Source: Hippopus hippopus
Taxonomy: Eukaryota; Mollusca; Bivalvia; Cardiida; Cardiidae
DNA: 64,000 nt
Reading direction: 5' to 3'
Assembly: GCA_946811185.2 (NCBI GenBank)
Contig: OX328104.1
Location: forward strand, 48,778,505-48,842,504
The notes under the pieces are model-generated. The model was not told where the DNA came from. It worked only from the letters and a program-made list of their open reading frames with translations, and did not search any database. This document shows positions 44,269 to 56,268 of this stretch, in pieces; the stretch's first letter is position 1; every line of letters starts with the position of its first letter. The translations under genes were made by a program, and so were the position numbers.

Positions 44269-45270
44269 TTAACTCTTTACCAGACAGCAAAATTGTAGAC
44301 TTGTCCAAATTGAAAGCGTTTGTAGACGACAAATGCAAATGATGTGATGTGTCTTTAATAGAGAAGAAAACATTGTGCGAAAAGAGAAAATGCTGGTTAA
44401 TGACATGTCTTTAAAAGAGCAGAAAACATTGTGCGAAAAGAAAAAATGCTGGTTACCAGCATTTTCTCCTTGTCCCACAATGTTTTCCTTAGGCCTTTTC
44501 CTTATGTACATCAAAACCTGGGATTGTGTGGAAAAGAGCTAACCAAAATAGCATGTGTATTTCGGGTGAAATGCTTAGCAAATCAAATTAATCTAGAATA
44601 GAAACTTATCTCTTGTTCTAATTCTAACCTATTTCTTTGTCACAAGTTTATGTTTTCTTTCTCTCTGGTTTCAATCAGAGGTTTTAATTCAAAATCAACC
44701 CTAAATATTGAAATTGAATGTTTTATTCGTAAAGTCCAAGCTCATTTACCTGAGTCTGCCTTATTTAACTCTTTGCCACACAATAACATCTTTTAACAAG
44801 CCTGGAAGAGAGGGTTTTTGAAAACATAGTGGGAAAAGGAGAACATGCTGGTTACCAACATGTTCTCCTTTTCCCACAATGTTTTCTATCCTATCAAAGA
44901 CAGAATTCATTATTTAAGCTACATTTTATTTGTTTATTTGTTGTCTGCAAATGCTTTCAATTTGGCCCAATCCAAATCCAATTAGTTGGTTCACTCTTGG
45001 GAGTTTAAAACATGGGCTATACATGCATTCATTGATAATGTTTGGCCCCATGAATGTCTGAGATATAAAGTAAAACATGATTTAAAAGTTGATTCAATTG
45101 ACAGACATACATGTAAATACATGTGTATTATATGTAATTTTAACATGCTACCAACATAATACAAATCTGGTGATTTTACAGTTGACCCCTTTAGAAAACA
45201 GTGTGGCAAAAGGAAAAAACTGCTCACAACAACTTCTCCTTTAGCTATAATGTTTTCACTTATTTCAGAG
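44269..45270. repeat. Three A-family copies
   Basis: 44269-44541 contains a duplicated left arm. 44765-44992 is intact except that the core reads ACATGCTGGTTACCAACATG. 45170-45270 is degenerate. Confidence 0.75.
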
Positions 45271-45802
45271 TAACAAAGCTTTATTAATGTTGATTGTTTT
45301 TATATTGTTTGATTGTTAACAAATTGACCTCAAATTGACCTTTATGCAAAGAATAATTAGAGAGTGAATATTTTTGTGATTTAGTGTAATCAGACAGTTC
45401 CGAAATTCTATTGACGGTAAATGTCGGGTTTGACCCATTCAGTGTCACAGTTTAAATAAGAATCTTTTGTGGATTCAAACTGGACAGTAAGTACATCTTG
45501 GATCAATGTCATCTGCTACATGCAGTATAACCAATTTAAACCAACAAAATCGTTTTTATTTAAGGTATTTTAAGTATTCATTAGAGACATGATAAATCTA
45601 TTAGGTGCATAAAGAGTTGAAAATTGTTCATAGTTCCACATTCAGATGACAGTAACCGAAGCTAAATTTGTACAGTAATTCAAGTGTGTAATATAATGGT
45701 AACAGAGGTCATATATTTCATGTCAATTTGTTTGAGTAATATCTGCTTGTAATTTATAAGTTAATAATTTCAGTGCTGTTGATAAAATCTGATAATTAGA
45801 AA

Positions 45803-45953
45803 TTATCCTAAAATCATCTCTATACTATTATCATACACATCAAAGAGTTCCATCCTCTTTTCTTCCGTGTCATCGACATCTTCACCTGCTGCTTTCTTCA
45901 CAATGTGATCAATATCAACAACCAGGTTGTCCCAGAAATCATTAAACTTATAG
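45803..45953 (-). CDS. Small unknown gene, exon 3 and stop
   Basis: After a TTATCAG acceptor the split codon is completed to Leu, followed by YKFNDFWDNLVVDIDHIVKK, AAGEDVDDTEEKRMELFDVY, DNSIEMILG and TAA. It is strongly acidic with a conserved-looking aromatic start (FNDFWDNL) and no low complexity, which argues for a real gene. No function can be inferred. The whole gene covers 45.8-48.1 kb with two introns of about 1 kb each. Confidence 0.65.
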
Positions 45954-46072
45954 CTGATAATAAGAGTAAATTTTCTACATTACACTTGTACTGAATTCTC
46001 TCATTGATTCTATACAAGAATAATTTTAAAAAAAAAAATACTCACCGTTTGTGTGACATTAAACAAACAAAT

Positions 46073-46332
46073 GAGCCATGCACTGTGAAAAGGGGTTTTA
46101 TGCATCCGTAAAAAGTATCGACCCAGGTTAGCCTCCATGCAGACTGACTTGCATCAATACCTTTTGCTCTTTGTAGATTTTCTGTATATCAAGGACCAAT
46201 CTACCTTGTGATTCATTCAGTTGTTTGAAAAAATTTATTTTATGGATCCATAATTATATGATTTCTTGCTCAGTTTAATGCATTACAGAGAAGCATTTAA
46301 ACCCCATTTTTGAGACCATGGCTTGAGTGTAA
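46073..46332. repeat. B-family copy
   Basis: GAGCCATGCACTGTGAAAAG starts it. The core is shortened to AGCCTCCATGCAGACTGAC. Confidence 0.7.
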
Positions 46333-47002
46333 AAGAAAATGAAAACATGATTGGTGAGCATAGCTCCTGTCTTCTTCATATTCTTAGAAAAATATGTAAA
46401 CATGATGATGGCCTTTGTCACTAATAAACGTATGGTGATTGAATAATGGTATGCATTCTAAAACTTAACCCACAGTGGACTGTGTATAATTGAAGTTACT
46501 TTATTATTGGTTGACAGTTTTTGTCAATTTCTTAATGCACAGAACATGCTGTCTAATCTTAGATTTATGGTACACTGTCCAAACCTTTTTTAGGACAATC
46601 AAGCGTAAGCGGCCGAATAATTATGCTGTGATTATTTTACTATCTTCAAAAAAGAGGTGTGCCAGTTACATCAAACCAATATAAACCCTCCTCTTCATAA
46701 AGGTGAATTCTGACACACAACCTAAACATTTCAGAAAACACTATGATGATTAAAAAAGAAACTGCTTTTCTTTCTACTTGTTGTTCTTTTCGCAGAACTA
46801 AAAGGAGTACAACTTAAAAGAAAAGTAGAAAAGTACACATAATCATTTTTCACTCAGTTACTTAGTAAATAATTATGATTAGTTAAGCCATTGTTTTGTT
46901 ACCCCAGTTAAGCAATGACTTTCACTGTATCAGATTTATACAAAGCAAACACAAAGAAAAGAATTTGTTAATAAAAACAAACGTAAATATTTTCATACTT
47001 AC

Positions 47003-47043
47003 AGTCGAACAACATTGTCTCTGTCTGCCATTTTCTCATCATA
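47003..47043 (-). CDS. Small unknown gene, exon 2 (41-base microexon)
   Basis: It is a 41-base exon between ATTTCAG and GTAAGT, encoding YDEKMADRDNVVR plus two bases. Exon 1 leaves phase 0 and this one leaves phase 2; both agree with the flanking exons. That phase agreement, with strong sites on both sides, is the main evidence because the exon is too short to judge by composition. Confidence 0.6.
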
Positions 47044-47279
47044 CTGAAATAATTGAAATTGAGGACTAAAGTCAGTTCCAGAGGACAAAACTAAGACTTG
47101 TTTATATCAAATATTTGAACCAGAAAAACTGATGTTGTTGTAATTTTTTATGATTTGACATCTTAATTATAGTATTTATTAAACTTATAGTAAAATTATT
47201 TCTAGATATTCAAAATTGCTGTTTGCATAGGCAACTCCTATGTACTTTTGATGATTTACTGGAGCAGAAGCATCAAGTG

Positions 47280-47600
47280 TTCCAAGGAGCTCAGTTGTAG
47301 AGCATGTGCTTTGGTAGCCCAGGGCCTTGATGTCAAATCCCAAAGGCCACAAATTTTCCCATTGGATGTTACTTTATTGGTGTGAAACTTGGTATATGCT
47401 TGCAGCAACTGCGCTCATAAGAGCCAATTTAATGAGTCGGAAAGTTCCCAAAACTTGAATGGGAGAAGAGACTCATGTAGAGGTTTTTTGATAGCTCAGT
47501 GGAAGAAATAAGAATAACAGTAATGTCAAGCTGTAACGGAAGCTGATTGTCGAGAACGCTTTCCCTGTAAGTGAGGTGTCCTGTGTTCAAGTTGCAAATG
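47280..47600 (+). repeat. Two decayed tRNA-like heads
   Basis: GGAGCTCAGTTGTAGAGC with TGATGTCAAATCCC (47287-47345), and GATAGCTCAGTGGAAG with GTGTTCAAGTTGC (47491-47596), look like A and B boxes of old SINE heads. Weak evidence. Confidence 0.35.
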
Positions 47601-48047
47601 GGCCCACTTTTTTCCAGTGCAAATTACTACAATGGTATCTGTTGTGTGGTGTTGCAGGGACATCTATATTGTTTTGCGTTTTCCATATAGCACTACTTTA
47701 TCTATATTGTCTGTATTTCATCTCATTTTCAGATACTTTTCTTTTGTATATTGACTCTTTGTTCAATACTTCCTGCATTTTATACCTTTGCCCCCCTCCC
47801 CCAACAACTGTCATGCTAATATTACTACTGAGAACTTGCACTGTAAGCAAGGAGTTATAGATGCTAAAAGGAAGATCAACGAATGCAATAACAAAGGTTG
47901 CAGATTGGGATAACATTACTTATGGATCGACACGAAGATATACAGTAACTCACTTTAAAGAGTTTAACAGCGAGAATGGACACTGGGTTTACAATCATAA
48001 CAAGAATATCTTTTGATTTTATGAGAGTTTCAAAAAAGTATCCATAC

Positions 48048-48140
48048 TTTAATCCTTTCAACTTGATTTTCATATGCTTTTTTAAGGTTTGGATTAGGAA
48101 CCCGGTCGGCTTCGAATCGTAGTGCTGTCTCTAAACTCAT
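48048..48140 (-). CDS. Small gene of unknown function, exon 1
   Basis: An ATG in a good context (AAAATGAG) opens 31 codons (MSLETALRFEADRVPNPNLK, KAYENQVERIK) before a GTATGG donor in phase 0. The peptide is highly charged and helical, unlike the surrounding noise. Joining the next two exons gives 94 residues, with no membrane segment or signal peptide. I do not recognise the family. It looks like a small soluble nuclear or cytosolic protein. An overlapping open frame in this region is judged to be a shadow. Confidence 0.6.
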
Positions 48141-48759
48141 TTTGTTTACTTTCACAAGTCAGTCTGTTCAATTTTACGGTTTTCTGTTGCTATTGACCTA
48201 ACAACTCATACTTTGTAAACACAAAGTAGTCCTTCCGCTAAGTCAACCCAGTTCATGTAAAGATGAAACTATATCTTTCACTTAAAAAACATTTCTGTTT
48301 TATTTCAAGAATATAATGGGTGTGATTCAAGTCAACGTTTCTCGAAACAGGTACTTCTATTATAAGAAGCGGAAAAAGATTTGGTATCACAAGTAATGAA
48401 AATAGTCCGGAAACTCGTGAAATTAACACTTCTCGTATCAAATACTGCAGCTATGTGCGGATTTAACCAATGCATGCTAGCTGAGCATTGATACAACAAA
48501 CCAGTATAGGTGAAACATGTAGAGATCTATATATAGTAAAATATTTTAAAGTATAGAAAGTTTTTCCGACAGAAATTGGAAGGAAATGGACCAGTGGCCT
48601 TTAGCTGTTTCTTCAATCATTTTCAGTCCAATGCAGTGTAAACATTCTAAAAAAATGAAGTGATAATAAGCTACAACAGGCCCAAACTATATTTTAACAA
48701 CTTTTCACTTGCAGACACAAACCAAATATGGCTGTAATACCGGAATTTCACTTTCGCTG

Positions 48760-48900
48760 AAATTATAGAAAACACTGTGGGAAAAGGAGTAAATTCTGGT
48801 TATCAGCATTATGTCCTTTTCCAACAATGTGTTCAGAAGCTATCTTTCACAATGTAGTTATGTCAAACTCGGTCTTGTTTGGCAATTGGTAAAAAACCAG
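48760..48900. repeat. Degenerate A-family copy
   Basis: AACACTGTGGGAAAAGGAGT and CCTTTTCCAACAATGTGTTC remain. Confidence 0.55.
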
Positions 48901-49078
48901 AGTCAAGCGACACGATTGACTAAACTAGATCTAATCGCCCGACTTATTATCTAACTAGTGTGTTTTAAAGATACTGTAGCGGAGTTCTGAGAAAAGAGGC
49001 TTAGTTTAAATATATTTATTTTACATCGATTAAGACACAAGTTCTTACAACTTACACTAATTAATCTACCTCGATTCC

Positions 49079-49340
49079 GAAAAGAGAGTTCAGTGCATCT
49101 TTCTAACAGGTTACACCAAGCAAGTTGTCAGCATGACACGAATCCTTTTTGGATCCATTTTATCTAAAATAAAATACTGGATGAATCATGAGGTAATGTG
49201 GTCCCTGACATGCAGAAAATATAACTATAGCAAAGAGTTTCCACCAGCGCAGCCTGCGCAGAATGCGCAGGCTGAGCTGGGTCGAAACTTTTTGCAGATG
49301 CGCTTAAACACCCCTTCACAGACCATAACTCATAAATATA
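49079..49340. repeat. B-family copy
   Basis: The core GCAGCCTGCGCAGAATGCGC is nearly palindromic; the left end is decayed. Confidence 0.7.
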
Positions 49341-49631
49341 TTTAGCCCTTCTCAGGCAATGACCACGTGATCAACGGGATGAAAAAATTCACTGAAAAAG
49401 TACTGTATAGAAATGGGATACACACAGCATTTTCTACGCGTATTTCTGTAGATCAGCCTTACGGTCATCTTTGCCGAACAATGAAAACTTTTTTGTTTTC
49501 CTTAAGATTCTCTCCAAACCAAAAGCCCGCAAAAAAAGTGCGAAATATGGTTGTACATGTATGTCACTTTAAATATACTCGTATATTCATTTTATATACG
49601 TGATCGTCTCATTAACAGATTGTGAGAGCAA

Positions 49632-49692
49632 TTTCTCTCTCTCACTCCCCGACACCCACACTTACACCCACCCCCCACCCCTCACACACACA
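49632..49692. repeat. CT / CA low-complexity tract
   Basis: CTCTCTCTCACTCC, then CACCC and CACACACACA. Confidence 0.75.
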
Positions 49693-49879
49693 TGGGCCTG
49701 CCTATATGAGCGGAAAAAAACAGTCAGACAGAAATACGGAAAGTAACAGACGTATTTATACTTACCAGCATAGGACGGTCCCATGGGGCTACGATATAAG
49801 ACGGTTCTGTCCCCGCCATTATGGGTCTGCTTCACTTGTAAAATAGACCTAACCTTTATCAAACAATTGTTATGACTCT

Positions 49880-50109
49880 TTTAACCCTTTCCCAAACAAT
49901 CCCTGGTTTTTACGGGTCAGGAATAGAAGACTTTTGAAAACATTGTGGGAAAAGGAGAAAATGCTGGTAACCAGCATTTTCTCCTTTTCCCACAATGTTT
50001 TCTACCCTATCATATAGAAAAATCATCTTTTTAGCAACTGTTAATTTGTCATCTGCAAAATGCTTTCAATTTGGTCTGGTCCAAAATTTGCCGTTTGGGA
50101 AAGGGTTAA
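49880..50109. repeat. A-family copy, almost perfect
   Basis: TTAACCCTTTCCCAAACAAT to GGGAAAGGGTTAA, with a full 60-bp hairpin. Probably one of the youngest copies here. Confidence 0.9.
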
Positions 50110-50215
50110 GGGCGAATTTCGCCACTTGAGTCACCCTCAATTCGTCGTCAGGAAAAGTTCTTACTGTAATGACAAGTCTAAAATTTTGTAACTCAGGTAG
50201 AGAGTTGAATCGTTC

Positions 50216-50945
50216 TTTTAATTCTTAGGCTGCTAAGCGCGACTCAAAGACCTTTTGCGGACAGCATAGATCAAGATCAGACTGCACAGAACATGCAGTA
50301 TGATCTCAGATCTACACTGACAGGTAAGGAGATATTCTTCCCCCCTAAATTTGGCTTCTTACAATGGCTTAAAAGTTTTATTTCACTTATTTAGCAGGGT
50401 TAACTGAAAGCAATTTAGCTATAAATAAGTTACGCTCTTTGAATAGAGGCTAAATGCATATGCAAAAAGTATCGACCCAGGTCGAAACTTTTCGCTAATG
50501 GTCAAAGGACCATCAAAACTCCAGATCCAGCGGCTTGTTAGACAACGTGGATTTTATGAATCCCTAAAGGTGTCTAATGTCTCCGTTTTCACAGAGCATG
50601 GCTCAAAATATTTCGGAGAAAAATCGAAAGGTAAATACTATATAACGAATATGTCCATCCCCGATGTGCTCTCTAAACAATTACTTTCTAAAGCAAATTT
50701 GCAGCAGACAACTTCGAAAGCATTTTTTTTTAATCCACTTTTCACCCTGCTAAATAATTTATAATGAAACTTTCAAGCCGATAGTAAAAGCCCTAGTGTT
50801 GCTGTTTCAAAGTTATGCTTCGAAGAAAACTTCTCCCTATCGGACAGCTCAGATCCAAGATCAGACTGCACGTTTTGTGCAGTCTGATCTTGATCTACAC
50901 TGTTCGAAAAAGGTCAGTGAGTCGCGTATAGCAGCCCAAAGGTTA
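50216..50945. repeat. Two D-family copies flanking a B copy
   Basis: 50216-50403 and about 50742-50945 lie in opposite orientation on either side of the core-less B copy. Both hairpins are clear (second loop GTTTT). Confidence 0.8.
50430..50610. repeat. B-family copy lacking the core
   Basis: GACCCAGGTCGAAACTTTTC is present where the GC-rich palindrome should be, so the core has been deleted exactly between its arms. The outer regions are intact. Confidence 0.7.
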
Positions 50946-51473
50946 AATCATTTAGAAACCTTGTGAAAAAATGGCAGAGAGAAATCGAATAATAAGGCAA
51001 GTACTCCTTTTGCAATACTCGTAATTTTTTTAAAAGTGACCACTTCTTATCCACATAGAATTTCATAATGAAACATCTAAATTTATTTACATAAAAAAAA
51101 AACAGTAACAGCCTCGCGCTGGCAGCATTTTCAGAACACACATACCGACGGCATACAAACACTTTAAACACTCTTTCTTTCAGTCATTATAAGGTACGAT
51201 TGAAATTTAAAGGGAAACACCGAAAACCATAAATAACCATCCAAAGTTTAGATCCGTTCTGATCAAGATAACATCTAACATTTTAAGGATTAAATGTTTC
51301 GAGTGTGAAACCAAGGATCGTACACGGAACAATATATGTACATACGATCCCAGGTGATACATACTTGTATAAAAGCTACATGTCGAAGTCTAATCGAGGC
51401 TCATTTATTTGATGCAAGTGTCATCTGAAAGCGCATCTCAATAATACACGTTTTAATTAAAATAACGTATGTT

Positions 51474-51665
51474 TGAGTTACGCTTTGTGAAAAGGGTGAT
51501 TTAATGTATCTGCAAAGAGTCATGATCGACTCATGCCAGCCTGCGCAGTCCGCGCAGGCTGACATGGGTCGAAACTTTTTGCTATTATTAATTCTTCTGC
51601 ATGTCTAAAGACCACCCTAATTCACTCTAAAACCTTTATAGCTTTTATGTACGAAGTTGTCCAAG
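51474..51665. repeat. B-family copy, right half missing
   Basis: The left arm and intact core (CCAGCCTGCGCAGTCCGCGC) are present; sequence similarity ends near 51640. Confidence 0.7.
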
Positions 51666-52263
51666 AAGTCTTTGGACTTTTCCGATTACTCAACTGTTTA
51701 TGAACAGTTCAGTCCCAAAGTAGAGTAAGATATTAGTACATGTATGTATCATTATTTCGTGTTGTAGATCTACATGTATATCTCACTGCACATGAATTTA
51801 TCATTAACTGTCTCAGTATTCATTTAGTTTTCAGCCCTAACTACGTATGCCTCGGGGACTTCGTCAACAACAAGTTGACTCTTGCTTGGCTACAGCCGGT
51901 GTCTATGTAAACAATAACCCTAATTTATGTATGTACACACACCTTTGTTTAAATTCACTTTCTTCGTTTAAACTTGAATACTTCATTTCGAATCTATCTT
52001 TATGCCCAATTTTCCATTATAAAATACAAGATTTTCCAGAGAGGTAGAATTGAAAGTTTTAATCATCCTTTACCATGAAAAATTCCCGAGACTTCTTGTT
52101 GATAAAAAAGCATCGAAGTTTCCTCAAAAACGCACAAAATTATTTTGACAATAATTTTTTCTTTCTTCATTCAAGTTTTTCAGCGAAGAAAAGGGTCATG
52201 TACGTTTTCAAGTATATGCATAAACAAATGCTTATCGGCTTTTCAGACGAAAACATCAATGGG
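51666..52263. other. No gene seen
   Basis: Short overlapping open frames without domains or splice support. Confidence 0.5.
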
Positions 52264-52442
52264 AAGTGTTGTAAATACCATTTACCAAACGATTCTTTCG
52301 TTTAAGGACCCGAAGAAAAAAGGCTGTTGGAAAACCTTTCATAGATAAATTTCATTATTTGAACTATATCTAATGTGTCGCCTGCCAATGCTTTCAATTT
52401 AGAAAAACCTAACACTGACGTCAGACTGGTAAAGCGTTTACA
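52264..52442. repeat. A-family copy without hairpin, left of the mariner
   Basis: ATTTACCAAACGATTCTTTC to ACTGGTAAAGCG; the hairpin is deleted. Confidence 0.5.
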
Positions 52443-52483
52443 TCAAATGGCTGTAGACACTTCAAATGTGAAATAAATACATG

Positions 52484-53826
52484 TACGAGGGTTGTTCGAT
52501 ATGTAATGTGTATTGTACGATATCTCAAAAGCATTCGACTCAAATAGTGAAATGAACATTACATCCCTTCAAAATATTCTCCGCGGTTTGAAATACATAA
52601 TTTCAATCTCTGAATCCATTTCTGAAATGCGTCACGGTACGCTGATTTAAGTAGACCTCTGAGGCACTGACTGATGGCTGAGCCAAGGGCTTGTCGGGAC
52701 TTGTAACGACGACCAGATAAGAACTTTTTAAGTTTTGGAAAAAGGAAAAAGTCGCATGGGGCTAGATCTGGAGAGTATGGTGGGTGTGGCAAGACAGTAA
52801 CCTTCTCCGACTTCAAATATTGCTTCACAAGCTCAGATGTATGTGATGGAGCATTATCATGAAGTAGACGAACATGCCTAAATCCTGACACAGGGCGTCG
52901 TTTAAGATAATATTTCTTGAGTTTTTTTAGTATAACATCTCGGTAATACCGACCTGTAACACTTTTGCCCTTCGGCACCGGGATTTGTACGGCTATATCA
53001 TCACATGAGAAGAATATGCAATAAAGAACCTTCTTTGTGCTTATGCTTCTTTTGGCAAATACAGGCCTTCTACCGTGTTTAGTTACCCATATTTTGTTTC
53101 CAATTTTTCTTACTGGTTCGAAATAGTGAACCCATGTTTCGTCACCAGTAACAATGTTTGCAAATTGTCTTTGATTGAATTTGGGAAACATTTTGAGCAA
53201 TTGCTTAGCGGTTTGTACTCGTACCCGTTTTTGGTCATCTGTCAATATATGTGGTATCCATCTGGCAGAAATCTTTCGTACTTTCAAAATACGCTTCAAA
53301 ATGAAATGCACCCGCGATAACGATATGCCAACAGTGTTGGCAATATCACGAATCGTGTATCTGCCATCACTTTCAATTATTTCCCTGACTTTTGAGACAT
53401 TTGCCTTGCCTGTTACAGTCACAGGTCGGCCAGATTTTGCTGCATCTTTGACGGACTCTGTGCCAGTCAGAAATTTCTTTCTCCACCTACGAACTGTCTC
53501 ATAAGATACCTTATCAGACCCATAAACTTCCCCCAATTCAGTAAAAATCTGCATTACCGAATGACCGAGTTTTGTGCGAACTTTTATATAAGCTCTAATT
53601 TCTTCAATATTCTTAATCCGTTTCCCAACCATTTTTACAACAGTGGTCAACGACTAGCTCTAATGAAATGACTATAAGTTTAAAACAATGTGGAGCTAAA
53701 GGCTCGTGTTTATACCGTTGGAAAGGTATTGAATAGAGCTATTCAAGCGTATCATCATTCACGAAATCGTTGAAAGCGTTATCGCGCTGTGGTACATTAC
53801 ACATTACATATCGAACAGCCCTCGTA
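52484..53826 (-). mobile_element. Full-length mariner (Tc1/mariner, DD34D) element
   Basis: The element proper is 52486-53824 (1,339 bp), flanked by TA on both sides, the duplicated target. Its inverted repeats start CGAGGGTTGTTCGATATG on the left and CGAGGGCTGTTCGATATG on the right, and match over 33 bases with two differences. The transposase frame is open across its whole length. Removing the element leaves a near-palindromic site around TACATGTATGTA. Everything needed for a potentially active copy is visible; activity itself is inference. Confidence 0.95.
52559..53650 (-). CDS. Mariner transposase, 363 aa
   Basis: A cut-and-paste DNA transposase with an uninterrupted frame. Residues about 10-110 hold two helix-turn-helix regions separated by a GRPVTVTG linker, which bind the inverted repeats. 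The WIPHILTDDQK linker follows. Catalytic motifs are TGDETWVHYFEP (first Asp), LLHDNAPSH (second) and HPPYSPDLAPCDFF (third); there are 34 residues between the second and third Asp, the mariner DD34D spacing. The C-terminus has FPKLKKFLSGRRY, also typical. Most mariners have about 345 residues. A second in-frame Met lies six residues in, so the true start may be there. No break or missing catalytic residue was found. Confidence 0.95.
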   Translation of the reverse strand: MTTVVKMVGKRIKNIEEIRAYIKVRTKLGHSVMQIFTELGEVYGSDKVSYETVRRWRKKFLTGTESVKDAAKSGRPVTVTGKANVSKVREIIESDGRYTIRDIANTVGISLSRVHFILKRILKVRKISARWIPHILTDDQKRVRVQTAKQLLKMFPKFNQRQFANIVTGDETWVHYFEPVRKIGNKIWVTKHGRRPVFAKRSISTKKVLYCIFFSCDDIAVQIPVPKGKSVTGRYYRDVILKKLKKYYLKRRPVSGFRHVRLLHDNAPSHTSELVKQYLKSEKVTVLPHPPYSPDLAPCDFFLFPKLKKFLSGRRYKSRQALGSAISQCLRGLLKSAYRDAFQKWIQRLKLCISNRGEYFEGM

Positions 53827-54532
53827 TGTATTTCTTTACCTTCTGTTTTACAGCAGACGACTTTTAAACCATCGTTTTAGAGTACGAATAATCAACACCA
53901 ATACAGTTGAAAACATTGTGGTATAAGGAAAATGGCTCAGTAGCTAGAAATTTCTCCTCTTGAAATCTTTTCCAGCATGGTCTGCCGCAATATGGAACTT
54001 GACAGCTGAAGGCACTTGGTTAATCGACTCTGTGTCTTAAAAGGGCCTTTTTAGATTTCTTTGCGCTTAATCGAAATTTCTTGTATAATACTAATAAATA
54101 GAATGTTATCATTGCATACATGTACATATCTCTGCAAGCGTAAAGAAACTGAACACTTGTAAATATTCAATAAAATGGCGGCATTTTGACGTTTAAATAA
54201 CGGGATGGTCGTGATGCAATCGGTAACTCTGGCCATTTTTATGAGATCAGGTATGACGTCATCATGATTATTTGAATATGATCCCACACAATCGACGCGT
54301 ATTATGGATCATATGACATTCCCACGAGTCTTTGCGAAGTACTGGTCCGAAATCTAAAAATCCCTTTGGAGGCCACGTAGCCCATTAAGGAAAGACCATT
54401 AGAAAGACTTTTTCTTATAATTTTCATTCTCGACTATTAATGCGTTGCCCTGTCATGCTGCGCCATGCTATTCACGCCCTGCTCTATCCTGCCCAATAAT
54501 ATGTTTTTTTGCTATTTTAGTCGCAAAAACGG
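53827..54532. other. No gene seen
   Basis: It includes only a decayed A-type hairpin trace near 53905-53970 (AACATTGTGGTATAAGG). Confidence 0.5.
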
Positions 54533-54743
54533 TTAACTCTTTCTGCTAAGCGCGAACGACTGCACTTTTGCAGAGAGTGTAGATCAAGATTAGACTGCAC
54601 AGAACGTGCAGTCTGATCTTGAATCTACACTGTCGGAAAATGAAATATTTTTATAAAAAAAAATAAATTTGAAATTACATTATTCGAGTTTTTTATATCG
54701 ACTTAAATGTTTTATTTAATATACACATCAGAATAAGAGTTAA
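54533..54743. repeat. D-family copy, complete with TTAA ends
   Basis: TTAACTCTTTCTGCTAAGCG to AATAAGAGTTAA; the hairpin is CAGACTGCAC-type, with one change (TTAGACTGCAC). Confidence 0.85.
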
Positions 54744-55061
54744 TACATTTTTTTGCGTTGCAAAATTTCATCAATCATTACACACAGTACGAGCCGTATA
54801 AGATAATCCACACACAGCCAAGATCATTTATCTTGAGTTCGAGGAACTGGGATGTAATTGACATAACAATTTATGTCACGGTCTTGGAATCACGCGGGTT
54901 GATCTATAAACCTTATCATCATTTATACATGTTTTTTGCGGAACTATTGCAGACTGCAGACTGTAATGGTGAATTGAAGGCATTCTCACACAATAAAGGC
55001 ATGCTTGTTATAAGAATTTTTCTCATTCAAAACTATGTTTCCTTGAGACGGATGGACAGAT

Positions 55062-55100
55062 GGGTCGATCGATCGATCGATTGATTGATTGATCGATCGA
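55062..55100. repeat. (GATC/GATT)n microsatellite
   Basis: GATCGATCGATCGATTGATT and the reverse order follow each other, giving a self-complementary run. Confidence 0.85.
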
Positions 55101-55312
55101 TGCTTCACCTAAGCAGTATTTCCTACATGTCATATAATGGGAGCAGATCACTTATTCATACATGTCTTTGTTCAGCCGCACGTGGGGCTTTGAAGTGCCC
55201 TGCCCTACCATAGATTTAAAGCAGCGAGTAGGGTGAGGATTGAACCCGGGAAAACTGAACTACAAGCCAACAAACTGCAAACCTACAACCCTTGTTGAGG
55301 GCTATCTTTAAA

Positions 55313-55925
55313 AATTTACCAAACGACAAATTTTTAGACTCCACCAAATTCACTCCATTTGCAAACGACAAATTGTGACTCAAATGATGGGCTTTTTCTT
55401 TGAATGGAGAGAAAACATTGTGGAAAAATGAGAAAATACTAATTAAAAGCATCTTCTCTTTTTCCAACAGTGCTTTAACTCGGGATTGTACCGTAAGGAG
55501 TAGACTCAAACAAATGTGCATTTAAAAAGGGACAACTTTTTTTTTTTAAGAAAAACATAATACTTAAAATAGTAATAGTTTTGATAGTTAGAAATATTTA
55601 AAGTAAAGGGGCGATTACTATTTATAACGCTTTTATTTATTTATTTATTCATTTATTTATTCGTTCATTTATTTACTTATCTCTGTATCTGTTTATTTAC
55701 TTATTTATTATTTATTTATTCATTTATTTATTCATTTATTTATTTATTCAATGAAAACATCGTAGGAAAAGGAGAAAATGCTGGTAACCAGCATTTTCTC
55801 CTTTTCCCCACAATGTTTTTTACCCTATCTAAGAAGAAATCCAACATTTGAGCCACATTTAAATTGTCGTCTGCAAATGGTTTCAAGTTAGACGAGTGTA
55901 CACTTTTTTCGTCTGTTAAAGAGTT
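55313..55925. repeat. Two A-family copies around a TTTA microsatellite
   Basis: 55313-55505 is degenerate. 55750-55925 starts inside the left arm directly after the microsatellite and has an intact hairpin. Confidence 0.75.
55628..55750. repeat. (TTTA)n microsatellite
   Basis: Repeated TTTATTTATTTATTCATTTA over about 120 bases, ending at an A-family hairpin. Confidence 0.9.
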
Positions 55926-56071
55926 CAAGATGTAAGCCAGAGGGGAATAAAAAATTAAACTTGCACGGTGATAGGCTGACTTGTAATCAAATAATCAATC
56001 AATCAAAGAACGTATGCAATAAAATACAGGGTCCTAAATCAATCTTTCAATACTAGAGTTGTACTAGAGGT

Positions 56072-56268
56072 TTAACTCTTTACCTGCTAAATAACTGAAA
56101 CGAAACTTTTAAGGCGATAGTTAAAACCAAAATTTTGCCATTTCAAAGGTATATATCCTTATCGGACAGTGTAGATCAAAGATCAGACTGCACGTTCTGT
56201 GCAGTCTGATCTTGATCTACACTGTCCGCATAAGGTCAGTCAGTCGCGCTTAGCAGCGTATGGGTTTA
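56072..56268. repeat. D-family copy, perfect core
   Basis: GATCAGACTGCAC and GTGCAGTCTGATC enclose GTTCT; the left end is TTAACTCTTTACCTGC, mixing the A and D end forms. Confidence 0.85.

Noticed and set aside
47876..48073. Open frame MKIKLKGLKYGYFFE as first exon of gene 3
   Set aside because: It ends at a GTGAGT in the right phase, but an overlapping frame has a better ATG context, charged coding-like sequence and a GTATGG donor. One of them must be a shadow.
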